64,000 nt of DNA from Stropharia rugosoannulata (GCA_028532985.1 JANCIK010000001.1:4980671-5044670); one strand, 5' to 3'. Shown: positions 11,280-22,942, counted from the first letter of the stretch. Translations and numbers: made by a program. Notes: a model not told the origin generated them from the sequence alone.

Positions 11280-12976
11280 TCAGTGAATTATACTACAACT
11301 AACATTGTCAGGATGAACTTTACTTAAACAGATTAGATTATAGCTCAGTACCAGTAGTCTAAAATAAACTACTCCGGGCCGAGAGCCCAAACGGACCCGT
11401 GCCTGATAAAGATAATCAGACGATGAGATAAACGATACGTACGAACGTACTTCCGTCTCCATCCCTCATATCCCTCAGTGTCCAGCCCCAGCGGCATCCG
11501 CTACTTCCCTTGTGGATTGACCTTCATTGCGGCTTAGAAGCATCAGGTAAGCAACGTACGCAGTAATCACTTGATCGAAAACTCACGTATATTTCTCGTG
11601 TATTTGTAACCGCGCGTCTTATACGGCCGCTTCGGTGTGTGCGCTCTCTGGAACTCAAAGGTTCGCTCTCCTTCTGTATTGGCCTCTGAAAATGGCAGTC
11701 AGAGCCAAGTCAGTGAGGGAATCTCCGAGCTGCGAGTAAGGTGAACTCACTTCGTTTTTTCGACTGATCGTGGTGCTGCTCCACGGTGTCCTCCTCCCTA
11801 TCCCTTTTCTGTGTCGATCTCATAGGCTGTGGGTTGTCTCCAGCCCTACGAGCATGTCAGCATGAACACAAGAGTAGGGAGTGACAGCTAATTGAACATG
11901 CCTTCGACGTTCCAAGGACTTCTGGGAATGATTCCCGGTGTCCTCCTTGGCCGCCGTCCATCCGGGTGATGGACCACTGTCGTTAAATGTCATCGTTACA
12001 ATTACTTCACCGCCTTCTCTGACGCGCTGAGGATGAGCATTGCCTGTGTGTAGTAGTTTCAGCCATTACTCTCTATATATAGACATCATGCAATCATACT
12101 CACTTATTTGCCCATACCTTCCTGCATCTTTTTCAAGCTCAGTTGATGAACCTGTGGCATGAATCTGCGGCTGGTGGCTGCTAGTCGGGTTGTACTCATT
12201 ATTAGAAGAGCGGAACTCGGCATGACACTCTAAAGTCTGCATGTGAGTACTGATACAAATATGACCTTTGGAGCACTATGACCTTTGCATGTACAGGGAT
12301 CCTCACGGAGACGCTGATTGATGTGCCGGCCGTAGAGTGAGATTGAAGGTGGAAAATTCTCACTATACCTGTATCAACATATTCGGAACAAAGCCACTCA
12401 GTTATGCATATAGAAACGATTGGTGACTTACCCAAGGCTTTGATATCGGCCTCCGGTGATCAATGGACTTTGACTGGGAAATGTCGACCCATATTGAAGC
12501 ATACCAACCCCTTCTACCGGTGGCGACCATTGACTTTCGGCGACACCTGTGTGACACAACGGCGTGTTTACGAATGGGAACGGAGATGTATGCACATTCA
12601 GGTTATAGCCTAGGGCCGTTGTTTCTACCCCGCGGACAACGCTCTCGGGGTACTGTCTTATGCCGTTCGATACAGGCCACCGCGAATAGTCGTCTTTGGT
12701 TTGCAAATTGAGTGTAATGTACGAGTTGGGGGTATATCACGCACCTTGCATCCTCACGGATGAATCCTCTCTGAATACATTGTTATGGGTACTCCACTGC
12801 GTCTGGACGCGCCTCGTGGTACCTGCAAGGGTCAGTCAAAGGGAACATGAGCTGTAATGGCACTGACCACCAAATGCCTCCACGCCGGGGATTGTGTCTC
12901 TGCTTGATAGAGGACCGGTGGTCGGAGTCGGCCGTCCGTAACTTGTAGATGGGTTCAAACACTGGTTATACGACAT
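11280..12976 (-). CDS. MSYNQ family gene, copy B (unrecognised, multi-exon)
   Basis: Start ATG 12976 (MSYNQCLNPSTSYGRPTP...). The family landmarks appear in the same order as in copies A and E: a V-x-T-x-W exon near 12720-12830, an NLS-type exon KRDREEDTVEQ...SKKR near 11760-11830, and a C-terminal exon EGERTFEFQ...HTPKRPYKTRGY near 11580-11690. The promoter block with a TATA core (13031-13042) is retained. The downstream block with GATAATCAGACGATGAGATAA lies at 11404-11440. Function unknown; the NLS suggests a nuclear protein. Integrity across all exons was not proven. Confidence 0.5.
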
Positions 12977-13159
12977 TATTCACGGCGGGTAAGGATGGGT
13001 GGGGATACAGAGATGGGAAGTACTCGGTAGAGTATAAAGCTTTAGCCCAATGTTGAAATTTTTGAAAAGCCTACTACTCCCGAACAAATGCTCACGCTAG
13101 CGCTGTTGCTGCGCTACGCTGAACGTTTGCGCTTCACTCGCGTGGAACGCGATTATTTA

Positions 13160-13640
13160 TAGATTTTAAAGTGAAAAGGCATATACCTGGTGTTAAACTT
13201 GTTCTAGTTCCGCTGTGAGTGATTTCAGTAACATTTCTTAAGATTGAGGGACTCATCGAGCTATGTTGCCTCTTGGTGATTGCCTCAAAGCGGTATTGGA
13301 TATCACACTAGACTATTAATAGAACACTTGCGTTTGTCGACCGTATCAATGTGCATACAACCTTCAAATTGTTAAAACCTCGCGTCTCGCGCAAATGCTT
13401 GCTTCTACTACAAAATGTTGTCCATCAAATTTCCATCGAACGCAGATTTCGTGAACGGGGGGACTGCTCCTCTCACGCCCTGCTCCTCCCTCACAGCATA
13501 CTTCGGACGCAGTCTTGATGGATGTATTGCCAAATATTCGAGAGTAAACTTTCCCTGTTCATAGTATGGCGCTGTAAGTGCAGTGCTTTAATACTATATA
13601 TATTATATATATATTTGTAATTAGATCACCGGCACCTTTT
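13160..13640. other. Intergenic, no gene seen
   Basis: Contains a short AT run (tatatattatatatata, about 13593-13612). No ORF or RNA gene supported. Confidence 0.35.
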
Positions 13641-13649
13641 GGACGCCTG

Positions 13650-14090
13650 ACGTGTCTATTCTTCAGTCTTGACCTCAATCCAAGAAGACTAAGCACTACG
13701 TTTCGGGTCCGCAAGTCAAGGTGTGATTATGAGAGCGAAAATTTACAAGCAGAATAAAAGGATGGAACACCTCTAGGAAACTGCCCCTGAGCAAGACTCA
13801 CTCAGCCGTATTCGACCCACTACTTTCTAACGACGCCCATTTGGCTCACCTCAAAACATTCCTCACGAGGCCCATGATCACCCCATCCCTGTCCATCCTT
13901 TGCTTATTTATTCCAACACACTTGTTCTCCAGTGTCCCCACACGGTTCCGCTTTGTCTCGAGCGATGCTGTGCAGCACCAATTCAACTCACTGGCTCCTT
14001 GCTTCTGGCCGACTCCCAGCCGCTATAGTTCCCTGACGGTCTATTTGCTCACGGTCTTTGGGTCCTCTGCCAATCTCACTTTCCTTTTTT
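13650..14090. repeat. C-rich segmental repeat, copy 1 of a pair (17680-18140)
   Basis: Corresponding blocks in the two copies: gtgtctattctt..gacctcaat, ag-accaa/taa-cactacg, gaccca.t.ctttctac/a..gcccattt, cacttgttctccag.gtcc, cggttccgcttt/gatcccgttttt, ttgg/aactcactggctcc, gactcccag. The single-strand ORF across it has no recognisable domain. Confidence 0.55.
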
Positions 14091-14341
14091 GACCGATCGT
14101 GATGATTGATCTGCCTCCACTTCATCCTCCTCCCTGTGCCACCTTTCTTTGCTTTGTATTCTGGGGCTGTACATGCCTTTCAGCTCTGCTACCACATCAG
14201 CACGAGCTCTGTAGTATGGGGGTGACTGTCGATTGAACATGCCTTTGACTTTGGAGAGACCTCGGGGAATGACTCCCAGGGTCTTCAGTGACCGCCATCC
14301 ATCTTGATGACGAACCACCATCGTTGAATTTGCTTGTTTTA
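14076..14341 (-). pseudogene. MSYNQ family fragment, copy C
   Basis: Two family exons only: the RHQDGWRSLKTLGVIPRG..KVKGMFN region and the NLS-type exon KERWHREEDEVEADQSS...VKKGK. No start exon, repeat exons or C-terminal exon are found around it; the next gene on this strand begins immediately upstream. I read it as a truncated duplicate. Confidence 0.6.
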
Positions 14342-14476
14342 TTTACATCACTCCGCACGCTAACACTATGTAGTATTCTGATAGCCAGAGGACATTAGAA
14401 GGCAAGATCTGAGAACATGACGCCATGCAACATACAAACTGAAGAATACATGAATAGGTAAAAACTACAGATACAT

Positions 14477-16101
14477 CTATATATGAGGGAATGCGGCAAT
14501 CCAATCAATTGTGATTAGTGCTCCTAAAGGTATGTTCCGAAGCGCAACAAGTGCGATGACAAAGAGGGCGATACGTGATGCAAAATAAGACAGAGCTAAA
14601 AGATTTGAAATCACAATGAGAGCCAATTTAATAAATTTATTTGATTCCCATATCACATCAAAGAACTCCATGAATGGGATAATTGAAGGGGGGACGGCTG
14701 CAATAATGATTGCACAGGCTCGCCATAGCACCATGTACCTGTGCGATGGGAAATGGAGAGACCAGGAAGGCGCCAGATGAACTGTGGCAAAAATGACAGC
14801 AATGAATACCATCGAGAGAGTAAAGAAACGCTTGTACTTTTGGCCAATATGTGCTGAAAAGAACATTGAGACGCGGAGTTTTGGGACATTCCCTGACGAT
14901 CTGCCTGCCATCATTCGAGGAGCTGGTGCAAGGAGCTCGTAAATCGTTGCAAACGGGATCAACACCAAAACCAAAGCAATCACTTCCGAGAGAAGTGCGC
15001 CAATCTCTTTCATAGAGGTGGGTAACTTGAATTTGAATTCGTGCCCGATTTCTTCAAAAACATATAGAAACCTATTCATCTTGTATAAATGCGTAGGTGG
15101 TTCCGGTTTCTCCGCGTCGTTGCCCTTCCATTCAAGATAAACTGGAACATTGACATTTTGCGGCTTGTCCCACCATAACGCGTAGGTCAGTCCGTTGAGA
15201 ACTACAAAACCCAGCGTGACGACCTCTAGCTCAGTGACAACAAGCCCAGTGGACCAACGGGCAATGATTTGCATGAAGAACCATGTGGTCTGAAGGATGA
15301 CGAAGCCTTTGGAGATGGCGTCGCCCTTGCTGCGGTCCTTGATATCCTCTTCCGTGGTCGTTATTACTGCGATCTTTCTGCCCTTGATGAGCTTTACAAT
15401 TTCACGTGTATCTGAGAGCGTCTGGAGAGGTTGACCATCCTTAGAGAGCATGAAGCCGCCCATCTGGATGAAGAAGCCGTGTGCTGTTGTCCATTCTTCG
15501 ACGCGGCCCTGTCGCTCCTGGGGGAGTGCCCTGCGTGTGAAGAATCTCTTGATCTGTGCCGGAAGCCAAACAGCCACAGCTGTGCACAAGGACCAGATGG
15601 AACGCCAACGGGTTGCGCTCTGATTCGCCTCTCTTTTTGCTTTCCTCGCCTTACGCCCATCAGCAGGTAGCGACGCTGTACGCAGAAACTTGCAATTAAT
15701 TTGCGCAAAATATATTATGTTATAAATGAATACCTACCTTCGACTATATCTACGTTGTAGCGTTTAACAATTGCTGATGCCGCCATCCTTTGCCTGCAGG
15801 CCATTGTCGTAATTAGTTCTGGCGCAATTAGTGCATAAAACACCCAGCGGATGCGGCGCTTGAGAATATCCCATCCAGAATCCACGGGCGAAGGGATGTT
15901 CGGGTGCATGGTCGTCCACGTGCAGGCAAAGATAGTCGCGAGACAGGTAATGATGATGTCGGACTCCGTTCGGGTGCCGAACTTGACACGGGATCGCGGG
16001 AGGAGCGGTGGGTTAATGAAAGAAGAAGGAACATCCATCTGGTCGAGCGGCGCACCATGGAGGCGATGGAAGAGTGCAAAGAGAAGTAATAAGAATATCA
16101 T
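14477..16101 (-). CDS. Multi-pass membrane protein with signal peptide, 520 aa (Agaricomycete family of unknown function)
   Basis: Two exons, 16101-15738 and 15675-14477, joined by a 62-bp GT-AG intron; the join keeps frame and gives 520 aa. Residues 1-17 (MIFLLLLFALFHRLHGA) form a signal peptide. The family motifs TWTTMHPNIPSP (about 61-72) and WTTAHGFFIQMGGF (about 180) are both present, as is the RQRMAA segment between them. Several hydrophobic segments follow, including IGALLSEVIALVLVLIPFAT and four more towards the C-terminus, so it is probably a polytopic secretory-pathway or plasma-membrane protein. This family is widespread and multicopy in mushrooms and relatives, and no biochemical role is established to my knowledge. 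Length and motifs look complete. Confidence in the gene model is high, in function none. Confidence 0.88.
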
Positions 16102-16279
16102 GATTGTGTTCTTGCAATGTAACGGCGGTCAGGCGAAGGTATTTATTATACAGAGAAAGTCTGACAAGTTCCATGCACAATGAACACGTGTACTTTGCTA
16201 GGTTATGTCGACACGCCCTTTTAATAAAAATGAGCGCCTATTCGTGCTTCTACCTAGTCGTAATACGCCTTGGTTTCAG

Positions 16280-16830
16280 GAAGATGTCATGGCCGACTTT
16301 GCTGAGATTGAAACATTTTCAATAATAATTCATTAGTTGATATGCCATCTTGAAGTCTGCAGGGCAAACACCTTTCACAAGTAACCGCGCGCATCCATTC
16401 GTTCACAAGTCCCCTCAAAGTGAGACCGCGGCAATCATCGATTGTATAAGTAATTCATTGAAGTTGCAACCGGGTGTTTAGTGGTGGTACGTTCTGTTTC
16501 TCCCAACCACAGAAGTGTCATATAGATCTGTGTTTTTATGCATCTTGATATGTAAATGTTTAAATTCGGATAACGTCCGTGCTTCTGTTTGGTTGTTACT
16601 GCTTCGATCTTTGCGTCCGTTACCGTTATAGAGCACACATACATCATATGCGTCATGAATCAAATGGTCTCGTCTGTGTCATGGCCGGCGTCTTCCAGAT
16701 TGAAACATTGTTAATCCCAAATTTATTGTTAATGTTTTAAACAGACGTCCGGACACTAGTTTGTCCACAAGCTGTCCCGAAGCAAGACCATGGTGATCAT
16801 GAATGGTGTGAGCAGTGGGTTGAAATCGGA
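16280..16830. repeat. Dispersed repeat, copies 2 and 3
   Basis: 16280-16520 and 16680-16830 both match the repeat at 1262-1500; each starts with gattgaaacatt and continues with cacaag and gaccryggcaatcat/gaccatggtgatcat. The remainder up to 17640 shows no supported gene. Confidence 0.55.
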
Positions 16831-16839
16831 GACTCAGCG

Positions 16840-17640
16840 ATGCACTTTCTTTCCCATTTACAGACTCAGATCTCAGAGCTGTATGCTTCCCTGTTTTTCG
16901 AATCATCTGGCGCCTATGTTTAGCTCAGAACACCCTCCGTGCTCCTGTTCGGTTGTTACTGCGTCTATTCATGGTGCCCTGACCAGTGTACACGGACAGC
17001 ACACGTGGCATTCATTAATATACCCATGTCGTGCGCACCATACTGCGCATTTCTGTCTATAATCCTTCTTGTCAGTGCATTCTGTGCCGCATGTTTTATC
17101 TGAAGTATACCCGCGCATTCACCATCAATCACCGTAATGCCCTACATTGTTCGGGCAGACGACGCGCTCCGCGTTTGCTCCGTCCTGCATACCCGCTTCC
17201 ATTAGAAAGCGGTGTCGACAAGTATGAGATTGAAAATGCAGCTGCGTTATGGCTGTGTGGCAGTGGGGGCAGTGGTGGAGTGTGCGGGGAGTGTATCAAA
17301 ACACACTGACTGAGTCTGATTCCTATTTTTTTTGTTTCCATTGTTTCCATCCTACATTTCTCTAGGCACCCTCGTAATCATGTGCAAGCCTAACGTGTTA
17401 AAGTACGTTACATTATAAGAGAGCATCATCGCTGAATTTCTTCACTCGGATTTCTGACTTTAATTTTCTTTGATTTTGCCATGTTGCGATTTTACCTAGT
17501 ACACGGTGGTGAATGGATTAAAAAACCACTTAAGCCTATATATTCATACTTAGTAGTGAATAACGGCCAAGACAAGGCACAGCGAGCACGCGTGAACGAA
17601 AGGCAATGCCTTGTCGTTCTACGGGCCGGCAGGGCCTGGA
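16840..17640. other. Intergenic, no gene seen
   Basis: Short ORFs on both strands without domain signatures, codon bias or conserved neighbours. Confidence 0.35.
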
Positions 17641-17679
17641 TTTGAAATCATTCACACGACCTGCTGACGGTGCTTATGG

Positions 17680-18140
17680 ACGGCGCCGTTCAGACGACGT
17701 GTCTATTCTTGACCTCAATGCACGTCGCACGAAGACCAACCACTACGCATCGCGTCCCAGGTGATGTCGTGGATATGAGGCGTAGAATCTCCGACGGGGC
17801 GATGGATTACCTTCATGGATATGGCTGTAAACAAAGCTCGGTCCCAGTGAAGGTGCGCCTGCGTGTCTCTGCGCCATGTTCAAGCCACTAAATTCTTTCT
17901 ACGCCCATTTGCTTCCACTCCTCTAATGAGCATATGACAAGAGCATTCCTTACTCAGTTCCATGGTCACCCCCCCACTCTTCCTTCATTGCTTTCTACGT
18001 GTTTGTTCTCCAGCGTCCTCGCACGATCCCGTTTTTACCTGAGCGATCCCCTGATACATCAACTTGGCTCACTGGCTCCTGGCCCCTGGTCATCGACTCC
18101 CAGTCCCTGTATCATCCTCATCTCCCGGGCGTGGCTCCTG
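17680..18140. repeat. C-rich segmental repeat, copy 2 of a pair (13650-14090)
   Basis: Same order of blocks as in 13650-14090; see that entry. The C-rich sequence continues to about 18950 without clear homology and without a convincing gene. Confidence 0.55.
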
Positions 18141-18149
18141 TACATGCAT

Positions 18150-19511
18150 AGATCGTCGTGCCTCTTTTACCACATAGCTCAGCAGTCTTCTCCGTCCAAT
18201 CCTATGAACCCTCAACAATGCGCCTCCCAAGGACGTTATACTTGATATCACTCCCAACTCACATGGCCCCACTCTTTAGTTGTAAATTCGCAATCACTGC
18301 TATGCAAAACTCACGGAAACGGAAAACGACGACCTGGCTGCACGCATCGTCTTGTCATCGATGCCAATACACCATAGAATTACGAGGTGCCCTGTTCCAT
18401 TCCACTCTCCGCGTCTGGCTGTTGTTAAAAAGACGGGCTCCTGTATTACTGGGTCCTCTTTCCGCGCTCCTATGCACTCTGTCGCACTCCCTTCCTCGGT
18501 CGCGCAGACCGCGGGTGGATGATGTTTGGCCAACGCAATGCACTCAGCAGGGCCTCCGTTTTCCCGTCCTCCCTGACCCTTCAATTCTTCAAAGCCTTGA
18601 TCCCCGTGTACCTGTTTCAACGTCGTGCACTCACAGTACTATTCGCTGCATTTGTCAGCGCGATACACTCCGCACCTGTATCCTACGCAAATCCCACGGA
18701 TTCCTCCCGTCTCTCTACAGGCAATGATAATTCACATCCTCTGCACCTTACGTCTTGGGTGTCACGTCCTGTCCCCCTTCAGTACACGTTCCAAGCCTGT
18801 GGGAAGCCTATTTTCCTTTGCCTCTCTCGTCGTCCACCTTGTTGCACGCCGTAATCTCATCACCCACCCCATCGGCGGTCGACCCCCGCCGCCACCCCAG
18901 CCCATCTTTCCGAGTTCACCCACTCACGCGTGACGTCTCTTGTCGATATTTGTCCCGTCTCGTTTCTTTCGCATCTAGGTCCACGTGGACGTATGTGTGC
19001 GCAGGGGATAGTGCCCACTGCCCAAAGGGGGAAGAGAGTACTGTTTGCGCGACCGTGCTGAACCTTGACTGGGCGTTCTGGTGTTTCGATAACATATGTT
19101 CATAGCGGGCCGTGATGGGTCACGCGCTGGGCCCATTTTAAAATCTTCGCCAGGCGCCGGCGCGAGGCGCTCAAGAAGGGACTCGACACACTGCAGATGC
19201 AGGCATCGTGGATGGTGGGTATAACTGACCGCAAGTCCAGACCGAGGAGCGAGAAACTACAGGGGTCGACGCGTCAGGTCGGGACAAGAGGGCTTTGAGA
19301 TACGTTGGAGTGTGCGAGACGGGATCAGATCGCTGCGAGGTGGGTCGAGACGGACTGCGGGTGGAATGACTTGCACCGGGATAATGACCATCGCGCTCGC
19401 GCTGGCGGGCGCGTGGGGCGGAACTGCGGAGGGACGCCGTGTGTGCGAGATGTGCGAGGGGACGTGGGTGGTCACTGAGGGGATATGCGCGGGGACGAGC
19501 GGAGGGCGGGC
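18150..19511. other. C-rich then G-rich spacer, host site of the LTR element
   Basis: Long C-rich plus strand to 18950 with ORFs open on both strands, which I do not count as genes. At 19140-19240 a short frame (RREALKKGLDTLQMQAS...) looks coding-like but is isolated. The LTR retrotransposon begins at 19512. Confidence 0.35.
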
Positions 19512-19855
19512 TGTAAGATTGATTGTGTGTGTGCGAGCGAGCGACGACTTGTGTGGTCGTCTTGAGGGAGTATGTTCAAAGAATGAAGAGATTAAAATAA
19601 AAGAATGACTGTGTATCTGTGCGAGCTCTGGCTGAATGTGAATGAAAGTGGGTGGTAATTTAACTGCCTACATACAATGTACATACAGACTTTAAATACT
19701 GTAGAAGTAGTTTAGTGATTAATTAAACGTAAAATTTATCCCAAGGAACAACCGAGGCAGTGTGTAGATCCGAGAAACCTCTCAGGGTAAATGTATTGAC
19801 CGTCGAGGATACCAAATAGGTGTTTTCCATGCGTAGCCGTTTCGCGTTCCTTACA
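19512..19855 (-). repeat. 3' LTR of gag-only retrotransposon
   Basis: 344 bp, TGTAAG...CTTACA, in direct orientation with 22005-22348. Confidence 0.92.
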
Positions 19856-19914
19856 TCCCATACCCACTTTGGATGCTGAGTTCCACCTCAGCGCGGAGTC
19901 AGGACTTGTTATCT

Positions 19915-21738
19915 TCAAAATTCTCTCGAGGGTGTCCTTTGGGTGCGACGGGGCGATGTTATCCGGTCTAGGCAGGTATAATCTTGATGCAAATAATTCT
20001 GACGTAGTGAAGCACATGACTCTCGGGTGCCTGCAACTCTGTACGATCCACATTTCTTCTTAGGATACCTGATTCTCCATGAATTTGACAGTTTTTCACG
20101 TTGACAACCTCGTGTCCATTGGTGTCCGGAGTACTGTGTATGCGTGCTGGATTGTCGAGGGGTGTTGCGATTATCTGTATCGTAGGCGTAGCTGTGCTTA
20201 TGCCGTGACTTGTGTGCGCTGCCTTGATCCGGATGCATGCCCTTAGCATTGTGAGTATCTGTCATCTTCGAGGAAAGTTCGCTCTGATAGACTTCGTGCA
20301 TTCTTTCTGTACGCTTGCTGCCTGATAGAGCTTCGTTTGAAACCTGAATTAATGGCATGTCGTGAGTAGTTGCCACTGTTTGATTACGGTGCCAGCTGCT
20401 ACACTTGTTCAAATATTTTTCAATGTGTGCACATTCTGTCGGTTGAGGTAGTCTGTCTGTAAAGTCAGTTGTAGCAGTCACACTATTGAGCGCACATGTC
20501 TCAGCTCGTTGATCTCGATGGTCTCGGGATACAGTACAAGCTAAAACATAGACTTTCTCTGGTTCTTGTTCTGATCTTGCAGCATCCGAGTAATCGTCTT
20601 TGATCCATGAATGAAAGAAGGTGTCGCGCTTCTGTGATACTGGTTTTGTTGGATTTATAATCGCGTTATGTGGTGATTCTTCCCGGTAATTTCCATCTGC
20701 AATTTCTTTCGAAATAACCCTGGCTTTTATCTCAAGGTCTGATGGTACTTTCTCTACAGTTTCACTCGCTTCTTCTGGGCTTTGTTGACGTCTACTGTCT
20801 CCTGTATATTGCGTAGTTATGTCTTTACGAGGACGGAGATATGACTCGTTCAAGCAAGATCTATGTGGTGTGTTTATTGTCTGCATGTTAATTTCCTTGT
20901 ACAGAGCACTGGAAGACGCTGGCTTTGACAACTGTTCATCAACTTGCTGCATTACGGAATGCCTTTCATTGGCGCGCTCGAGGTAGTACAGTTGACTACT
21001 TAACTCTGGGCTGGGTGTGCTCTGACCAACGTCGCCGTGAACCGTTCGCTTTACACTAGTGTGATTTGCCCTTGCTGTTTCTATATCTGGAAGGCGACAT
21101 GATAGTACAAAGATTGCCGCTTCGTATAGCTCCGGTAGCCCAAACGGGTCGTCATCATAATGTCTTGGATTCTGAAGCTTGAGTTGCTCCCTGAGCTTGG
21201 CCTTAAATGGCAAATTAAATCCTGAAATAAATAGGCTGCTTGCTTCCCTGTCGGTTACGCGATTCCGGCACTTGAGGAAATACCAGACTTTGAAGAATTT
21301 TCGGTAATATGCACCAAAATCGTCTAGTGTATTCATAGCCTTGCAACGTTGCTGCGTGCTAAGCGTCTCGAGGTCGGCTAGTCTATACCTCCGATCATCG
21401 TCAGACCCTGGATAGAAGCCATAAATTTGTGCCTTGAATATTTCCCAGTTATCTCCGGTGAGCTGAGCTGCATATTTCCATAGCTCGTAGTCCTCCGTTG
21501 GGGCATACAGAGCTGTCCACTTGATCATCTGTGCTGCTGTTAAATTGCATGCTTGGAAGAGCATCTCCAGCTCGTCAAAAAATATATTGAGTTGTGTCGG
21601 AACTCCCGAGAACTTCGGTGCTGATGGGTGCGAACGTCCTGGCATAGTGGGCAACGTGGGTGCCGTCATCGACGCCATAATTGCTGTGTCACCGTGGGCG
21701 CTTATGCTCAGCTTGTTGCTCGTGAATGTCGTGGGCAC
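19915..21738 (-). CDS. Gag-like capsid protein, 607 aa, of nonautonomous LTR element
   Basis: Single frame with ATG at 21738. Residues about 35-240 have the typical Ty3-type gag/capsid layout: a proline-rich start, PKFSGVPTQLNIFFDELEM, WTALYAPTEDYELWK, the W-x-x-F...FYPGSDDDRRYRLADLE segment, a YYRKFFKVWYFL helix and FISGFNLPFKAKLREQL. The C-terminal half is polar and low in recognisable domains; I see no CCHC zinc knuckle, only scattered Cys near the end. The frame stops 60 bases before the 3' LTR. A truncated relative is at 59999-60832 with about half of the C-terminal residues conserved. Role by family: assembly of virus-like particles that package the element RNA. Confidence 0.82.
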   Translation of the reverse strand: MPTTFTSNKLSISAHGDTAIMASMTAPTLPTMPGRSHPSAPKFSGVPTQLNIFFDELEMLFQACNLTAAQMIKWTALYAPTEDYELWKYAAQLTGDNWEIFKAQIYGFYPGSDDDRRYRLADLETLSTQQRCKAMNTLDDFGAYYRKFFKVWYFLKCRNRVTDREASSLFISGFNLPFKAKLREQLKLQNPRHYDDDPFGLPELYEAAIFVLSCRLPDIETARANHTSVKRTVHGDVGQSTPSPELSSQLYYLERANERHSVMQQVDEQLSKPASSSALYKEINMQTINTPHRSCLNESYLRPRKDITTQYTGDSRRQQSPEEASETVEKVPSDLEIKARVISKEIADGNYREESPHNAIINPTKPVSQKRDTFFHSWIKDDYSDAARSEQEPEKVYVLACTVSRDHRDQRAETCALNSVTATTDFTDRLPQPTECAHIEKYLNKCSSWHRNQTVATTHDMPLIQVSNEALSGSKRTERMHEVYQSELSSKMTDTHNAKGMHPDQGSAHKSRHKHSYAYDTDNRNTPRQSSTHTQYSGHQWTRGCQREKLSNSWRIRYPKKKCGSYRVAGTRESCASLRQNYLHQDYTCLDRITSPRRTQRTPSREF

Positions 21739-21986
21739 GTCTTGATGGAATTTCTAGACCTTTCGTGTGGGCGTGTGTGTCACTTTGTACCTGTTTCGTG
21801 GTACTACGGGCTTCTCTACCCGTCCAGGTATTGGGGCTCGGAGGTGTCGGTGGCTAGCTTCGGGTATATCAATATAAATATTTGTTCTGTTCCTGTGGTG
21901 TTCAATATGACTGCGCGGACTCGTGTGCGGCTCCTGGATAGTTCTGGTGTCTGGGTGCTGAATATATCTTCCTTAAACAACCCCCC

Positions 21987-22002
21987 CTCGCGGTGGGCTC
22001 CA
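21987..22002 (-). other. Candidate tRNA primer-binding site of LTR element
   Basis: On the minus strand TGGAGCCCACCGCGAG lies 2 bases after the 5' LTR. Its complement would be a tRNA 3' end with CCA, a U discriminator, acceptor strand GGTGGGC and T-stem CTCGC. The tRNA identity is not determined. Confidence 0.55.
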
Positions 22003-22004
22003 GT

Positions 22005-22348
22005 TGTAAGATTGATTATGTGTGTGCGAGCGAGCGACGACTTGTGTGGTCGTCTTGAGGGAGTATGTTCAAAGAATGAAGAGATTAAAATAAAAGAATG
22101 ACTGTGTATCTGTGCGAGCTCTGGCTGAATGTGAATGAAAGTGGGTGGTAATTTAACTGCCTACATACAATGTACATACAGACTTTAAATACTGTAGAAG
22201 TAGTTTAGTGATTAATTAAACGTAAAATTTATCCCAAGGAACAACCGAGGCAGTGTGTAGATCCGAGAAACCTCTCAGGGTAAATGTATTGACCGTCGAG
22301 GATACCAAATAGGTGTTTTCCATGCGTAGCCGTTTCGCGTTCCTTACA
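22005..22348 (-). repeat. 5' LTR of gag-only retrotransposon
   Basis: 344 bp, TGTAAG...CTTACA. Carries the transcription start and poly(A) functions by family analogy; a TTTAAA/TTAAT-rich core is visible. Confidence 0.92.
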
Positions 22349-22352
22349 GGGC

Positions 22353-22942
22353 ACAGAGGGAGGGCGGTCAACGCAGTCTCGCATCACGATCCAATCCACT
22401 GGTGGCGTCCATCTGTATATGGCGATCAAATATGTGTTCCAAAATACGTCATATATTTCCAGACATACATTTAGCAGAGATGAAGGCTTCGGGCTTACCA
22501 TAAGTGGTAAGCCCGAGGCCGTTTCTGACCTATTTGCAGGCAATAAATCTCGAAACAGATTCAAGACGTATTTAAAGACACATATTCGGTCGTGATATAC
22601 AGGTGGGCGCCCGCAGTGATCCTAGGCCTCCCTCTCCAGGTCTACAACATCCTATAATAGGTATAGGTCATGGTCCTGGCACATGTCATTCCGCAGCCCT
22701 ACCCTCTGTCAGCTGTCTCCAGCTATTCTGCTTCCCTAACACGCCGCACGCTCATGCTACCTATGTAGCACTCAGAGAGCAAGAGGACATTAGAAGGCGA
22801 GATATGAGAACATGAGGCAGGGCTCATGGCGTCCTCCGTGCATGGGGTAACATGGCCTTGCAGGAGTGAGGCTGCTGCGCAGGGCTGATCCTGACGAGTT
22901 ACCCATCCCTACCTCCACACACCCATACCAGCCACACCGAAA
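22353..22942. other. Spacer with a 15-bp-stem hairpin
   Basis: The only distinct structure is at 22486-22519: gcttcgggcttacca, loop taag, tggtaagcccgaggc, 14 of 15 positions paired. No gene seen before the BTB gene at 22943. Confidence 0.5.

Larger units (their letters stand above)
19512..22348 (-). mobile_element. Gag-only LTR retrotransposon (TR-GAG-like), complete
   Basis: Direct repeats of 344 bp at both ends differ by one base (19525 region, g versus a) as far as I can see by eye. Each begins TGTAAG and ends CTTACA, the TG...CA rule with 6-bp inverted ends. The 4-bp sequence GGGC flanks both sides (19508-19511 and 22349-22352), a target-site duplication. Reading on the minus strand, two bases after the 5' LTR comes TGGAGCCCACCGCGAG (about 22002-21987), a tRNA 3'-end complement starting TGG, and just before the 3' LTR comes a purine tract GTGGGTATGGGA (19867-19856). 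The only gene is gag; no protease, reverse transcriptase, RNase H or integrase frame exists in the 2.1 kb interior. It must therefore be mobilised in trans. Near-identical LTRs mean recent insertion. Confidence 0.9.

Noticed and set aside
19915..21738. A hidden CCHC zinc knuckle at the end of gag
   Set aside because: Cys and His near the C-terminus do not have the C-x2-C-x4-H-x4-C spacing in any frame.
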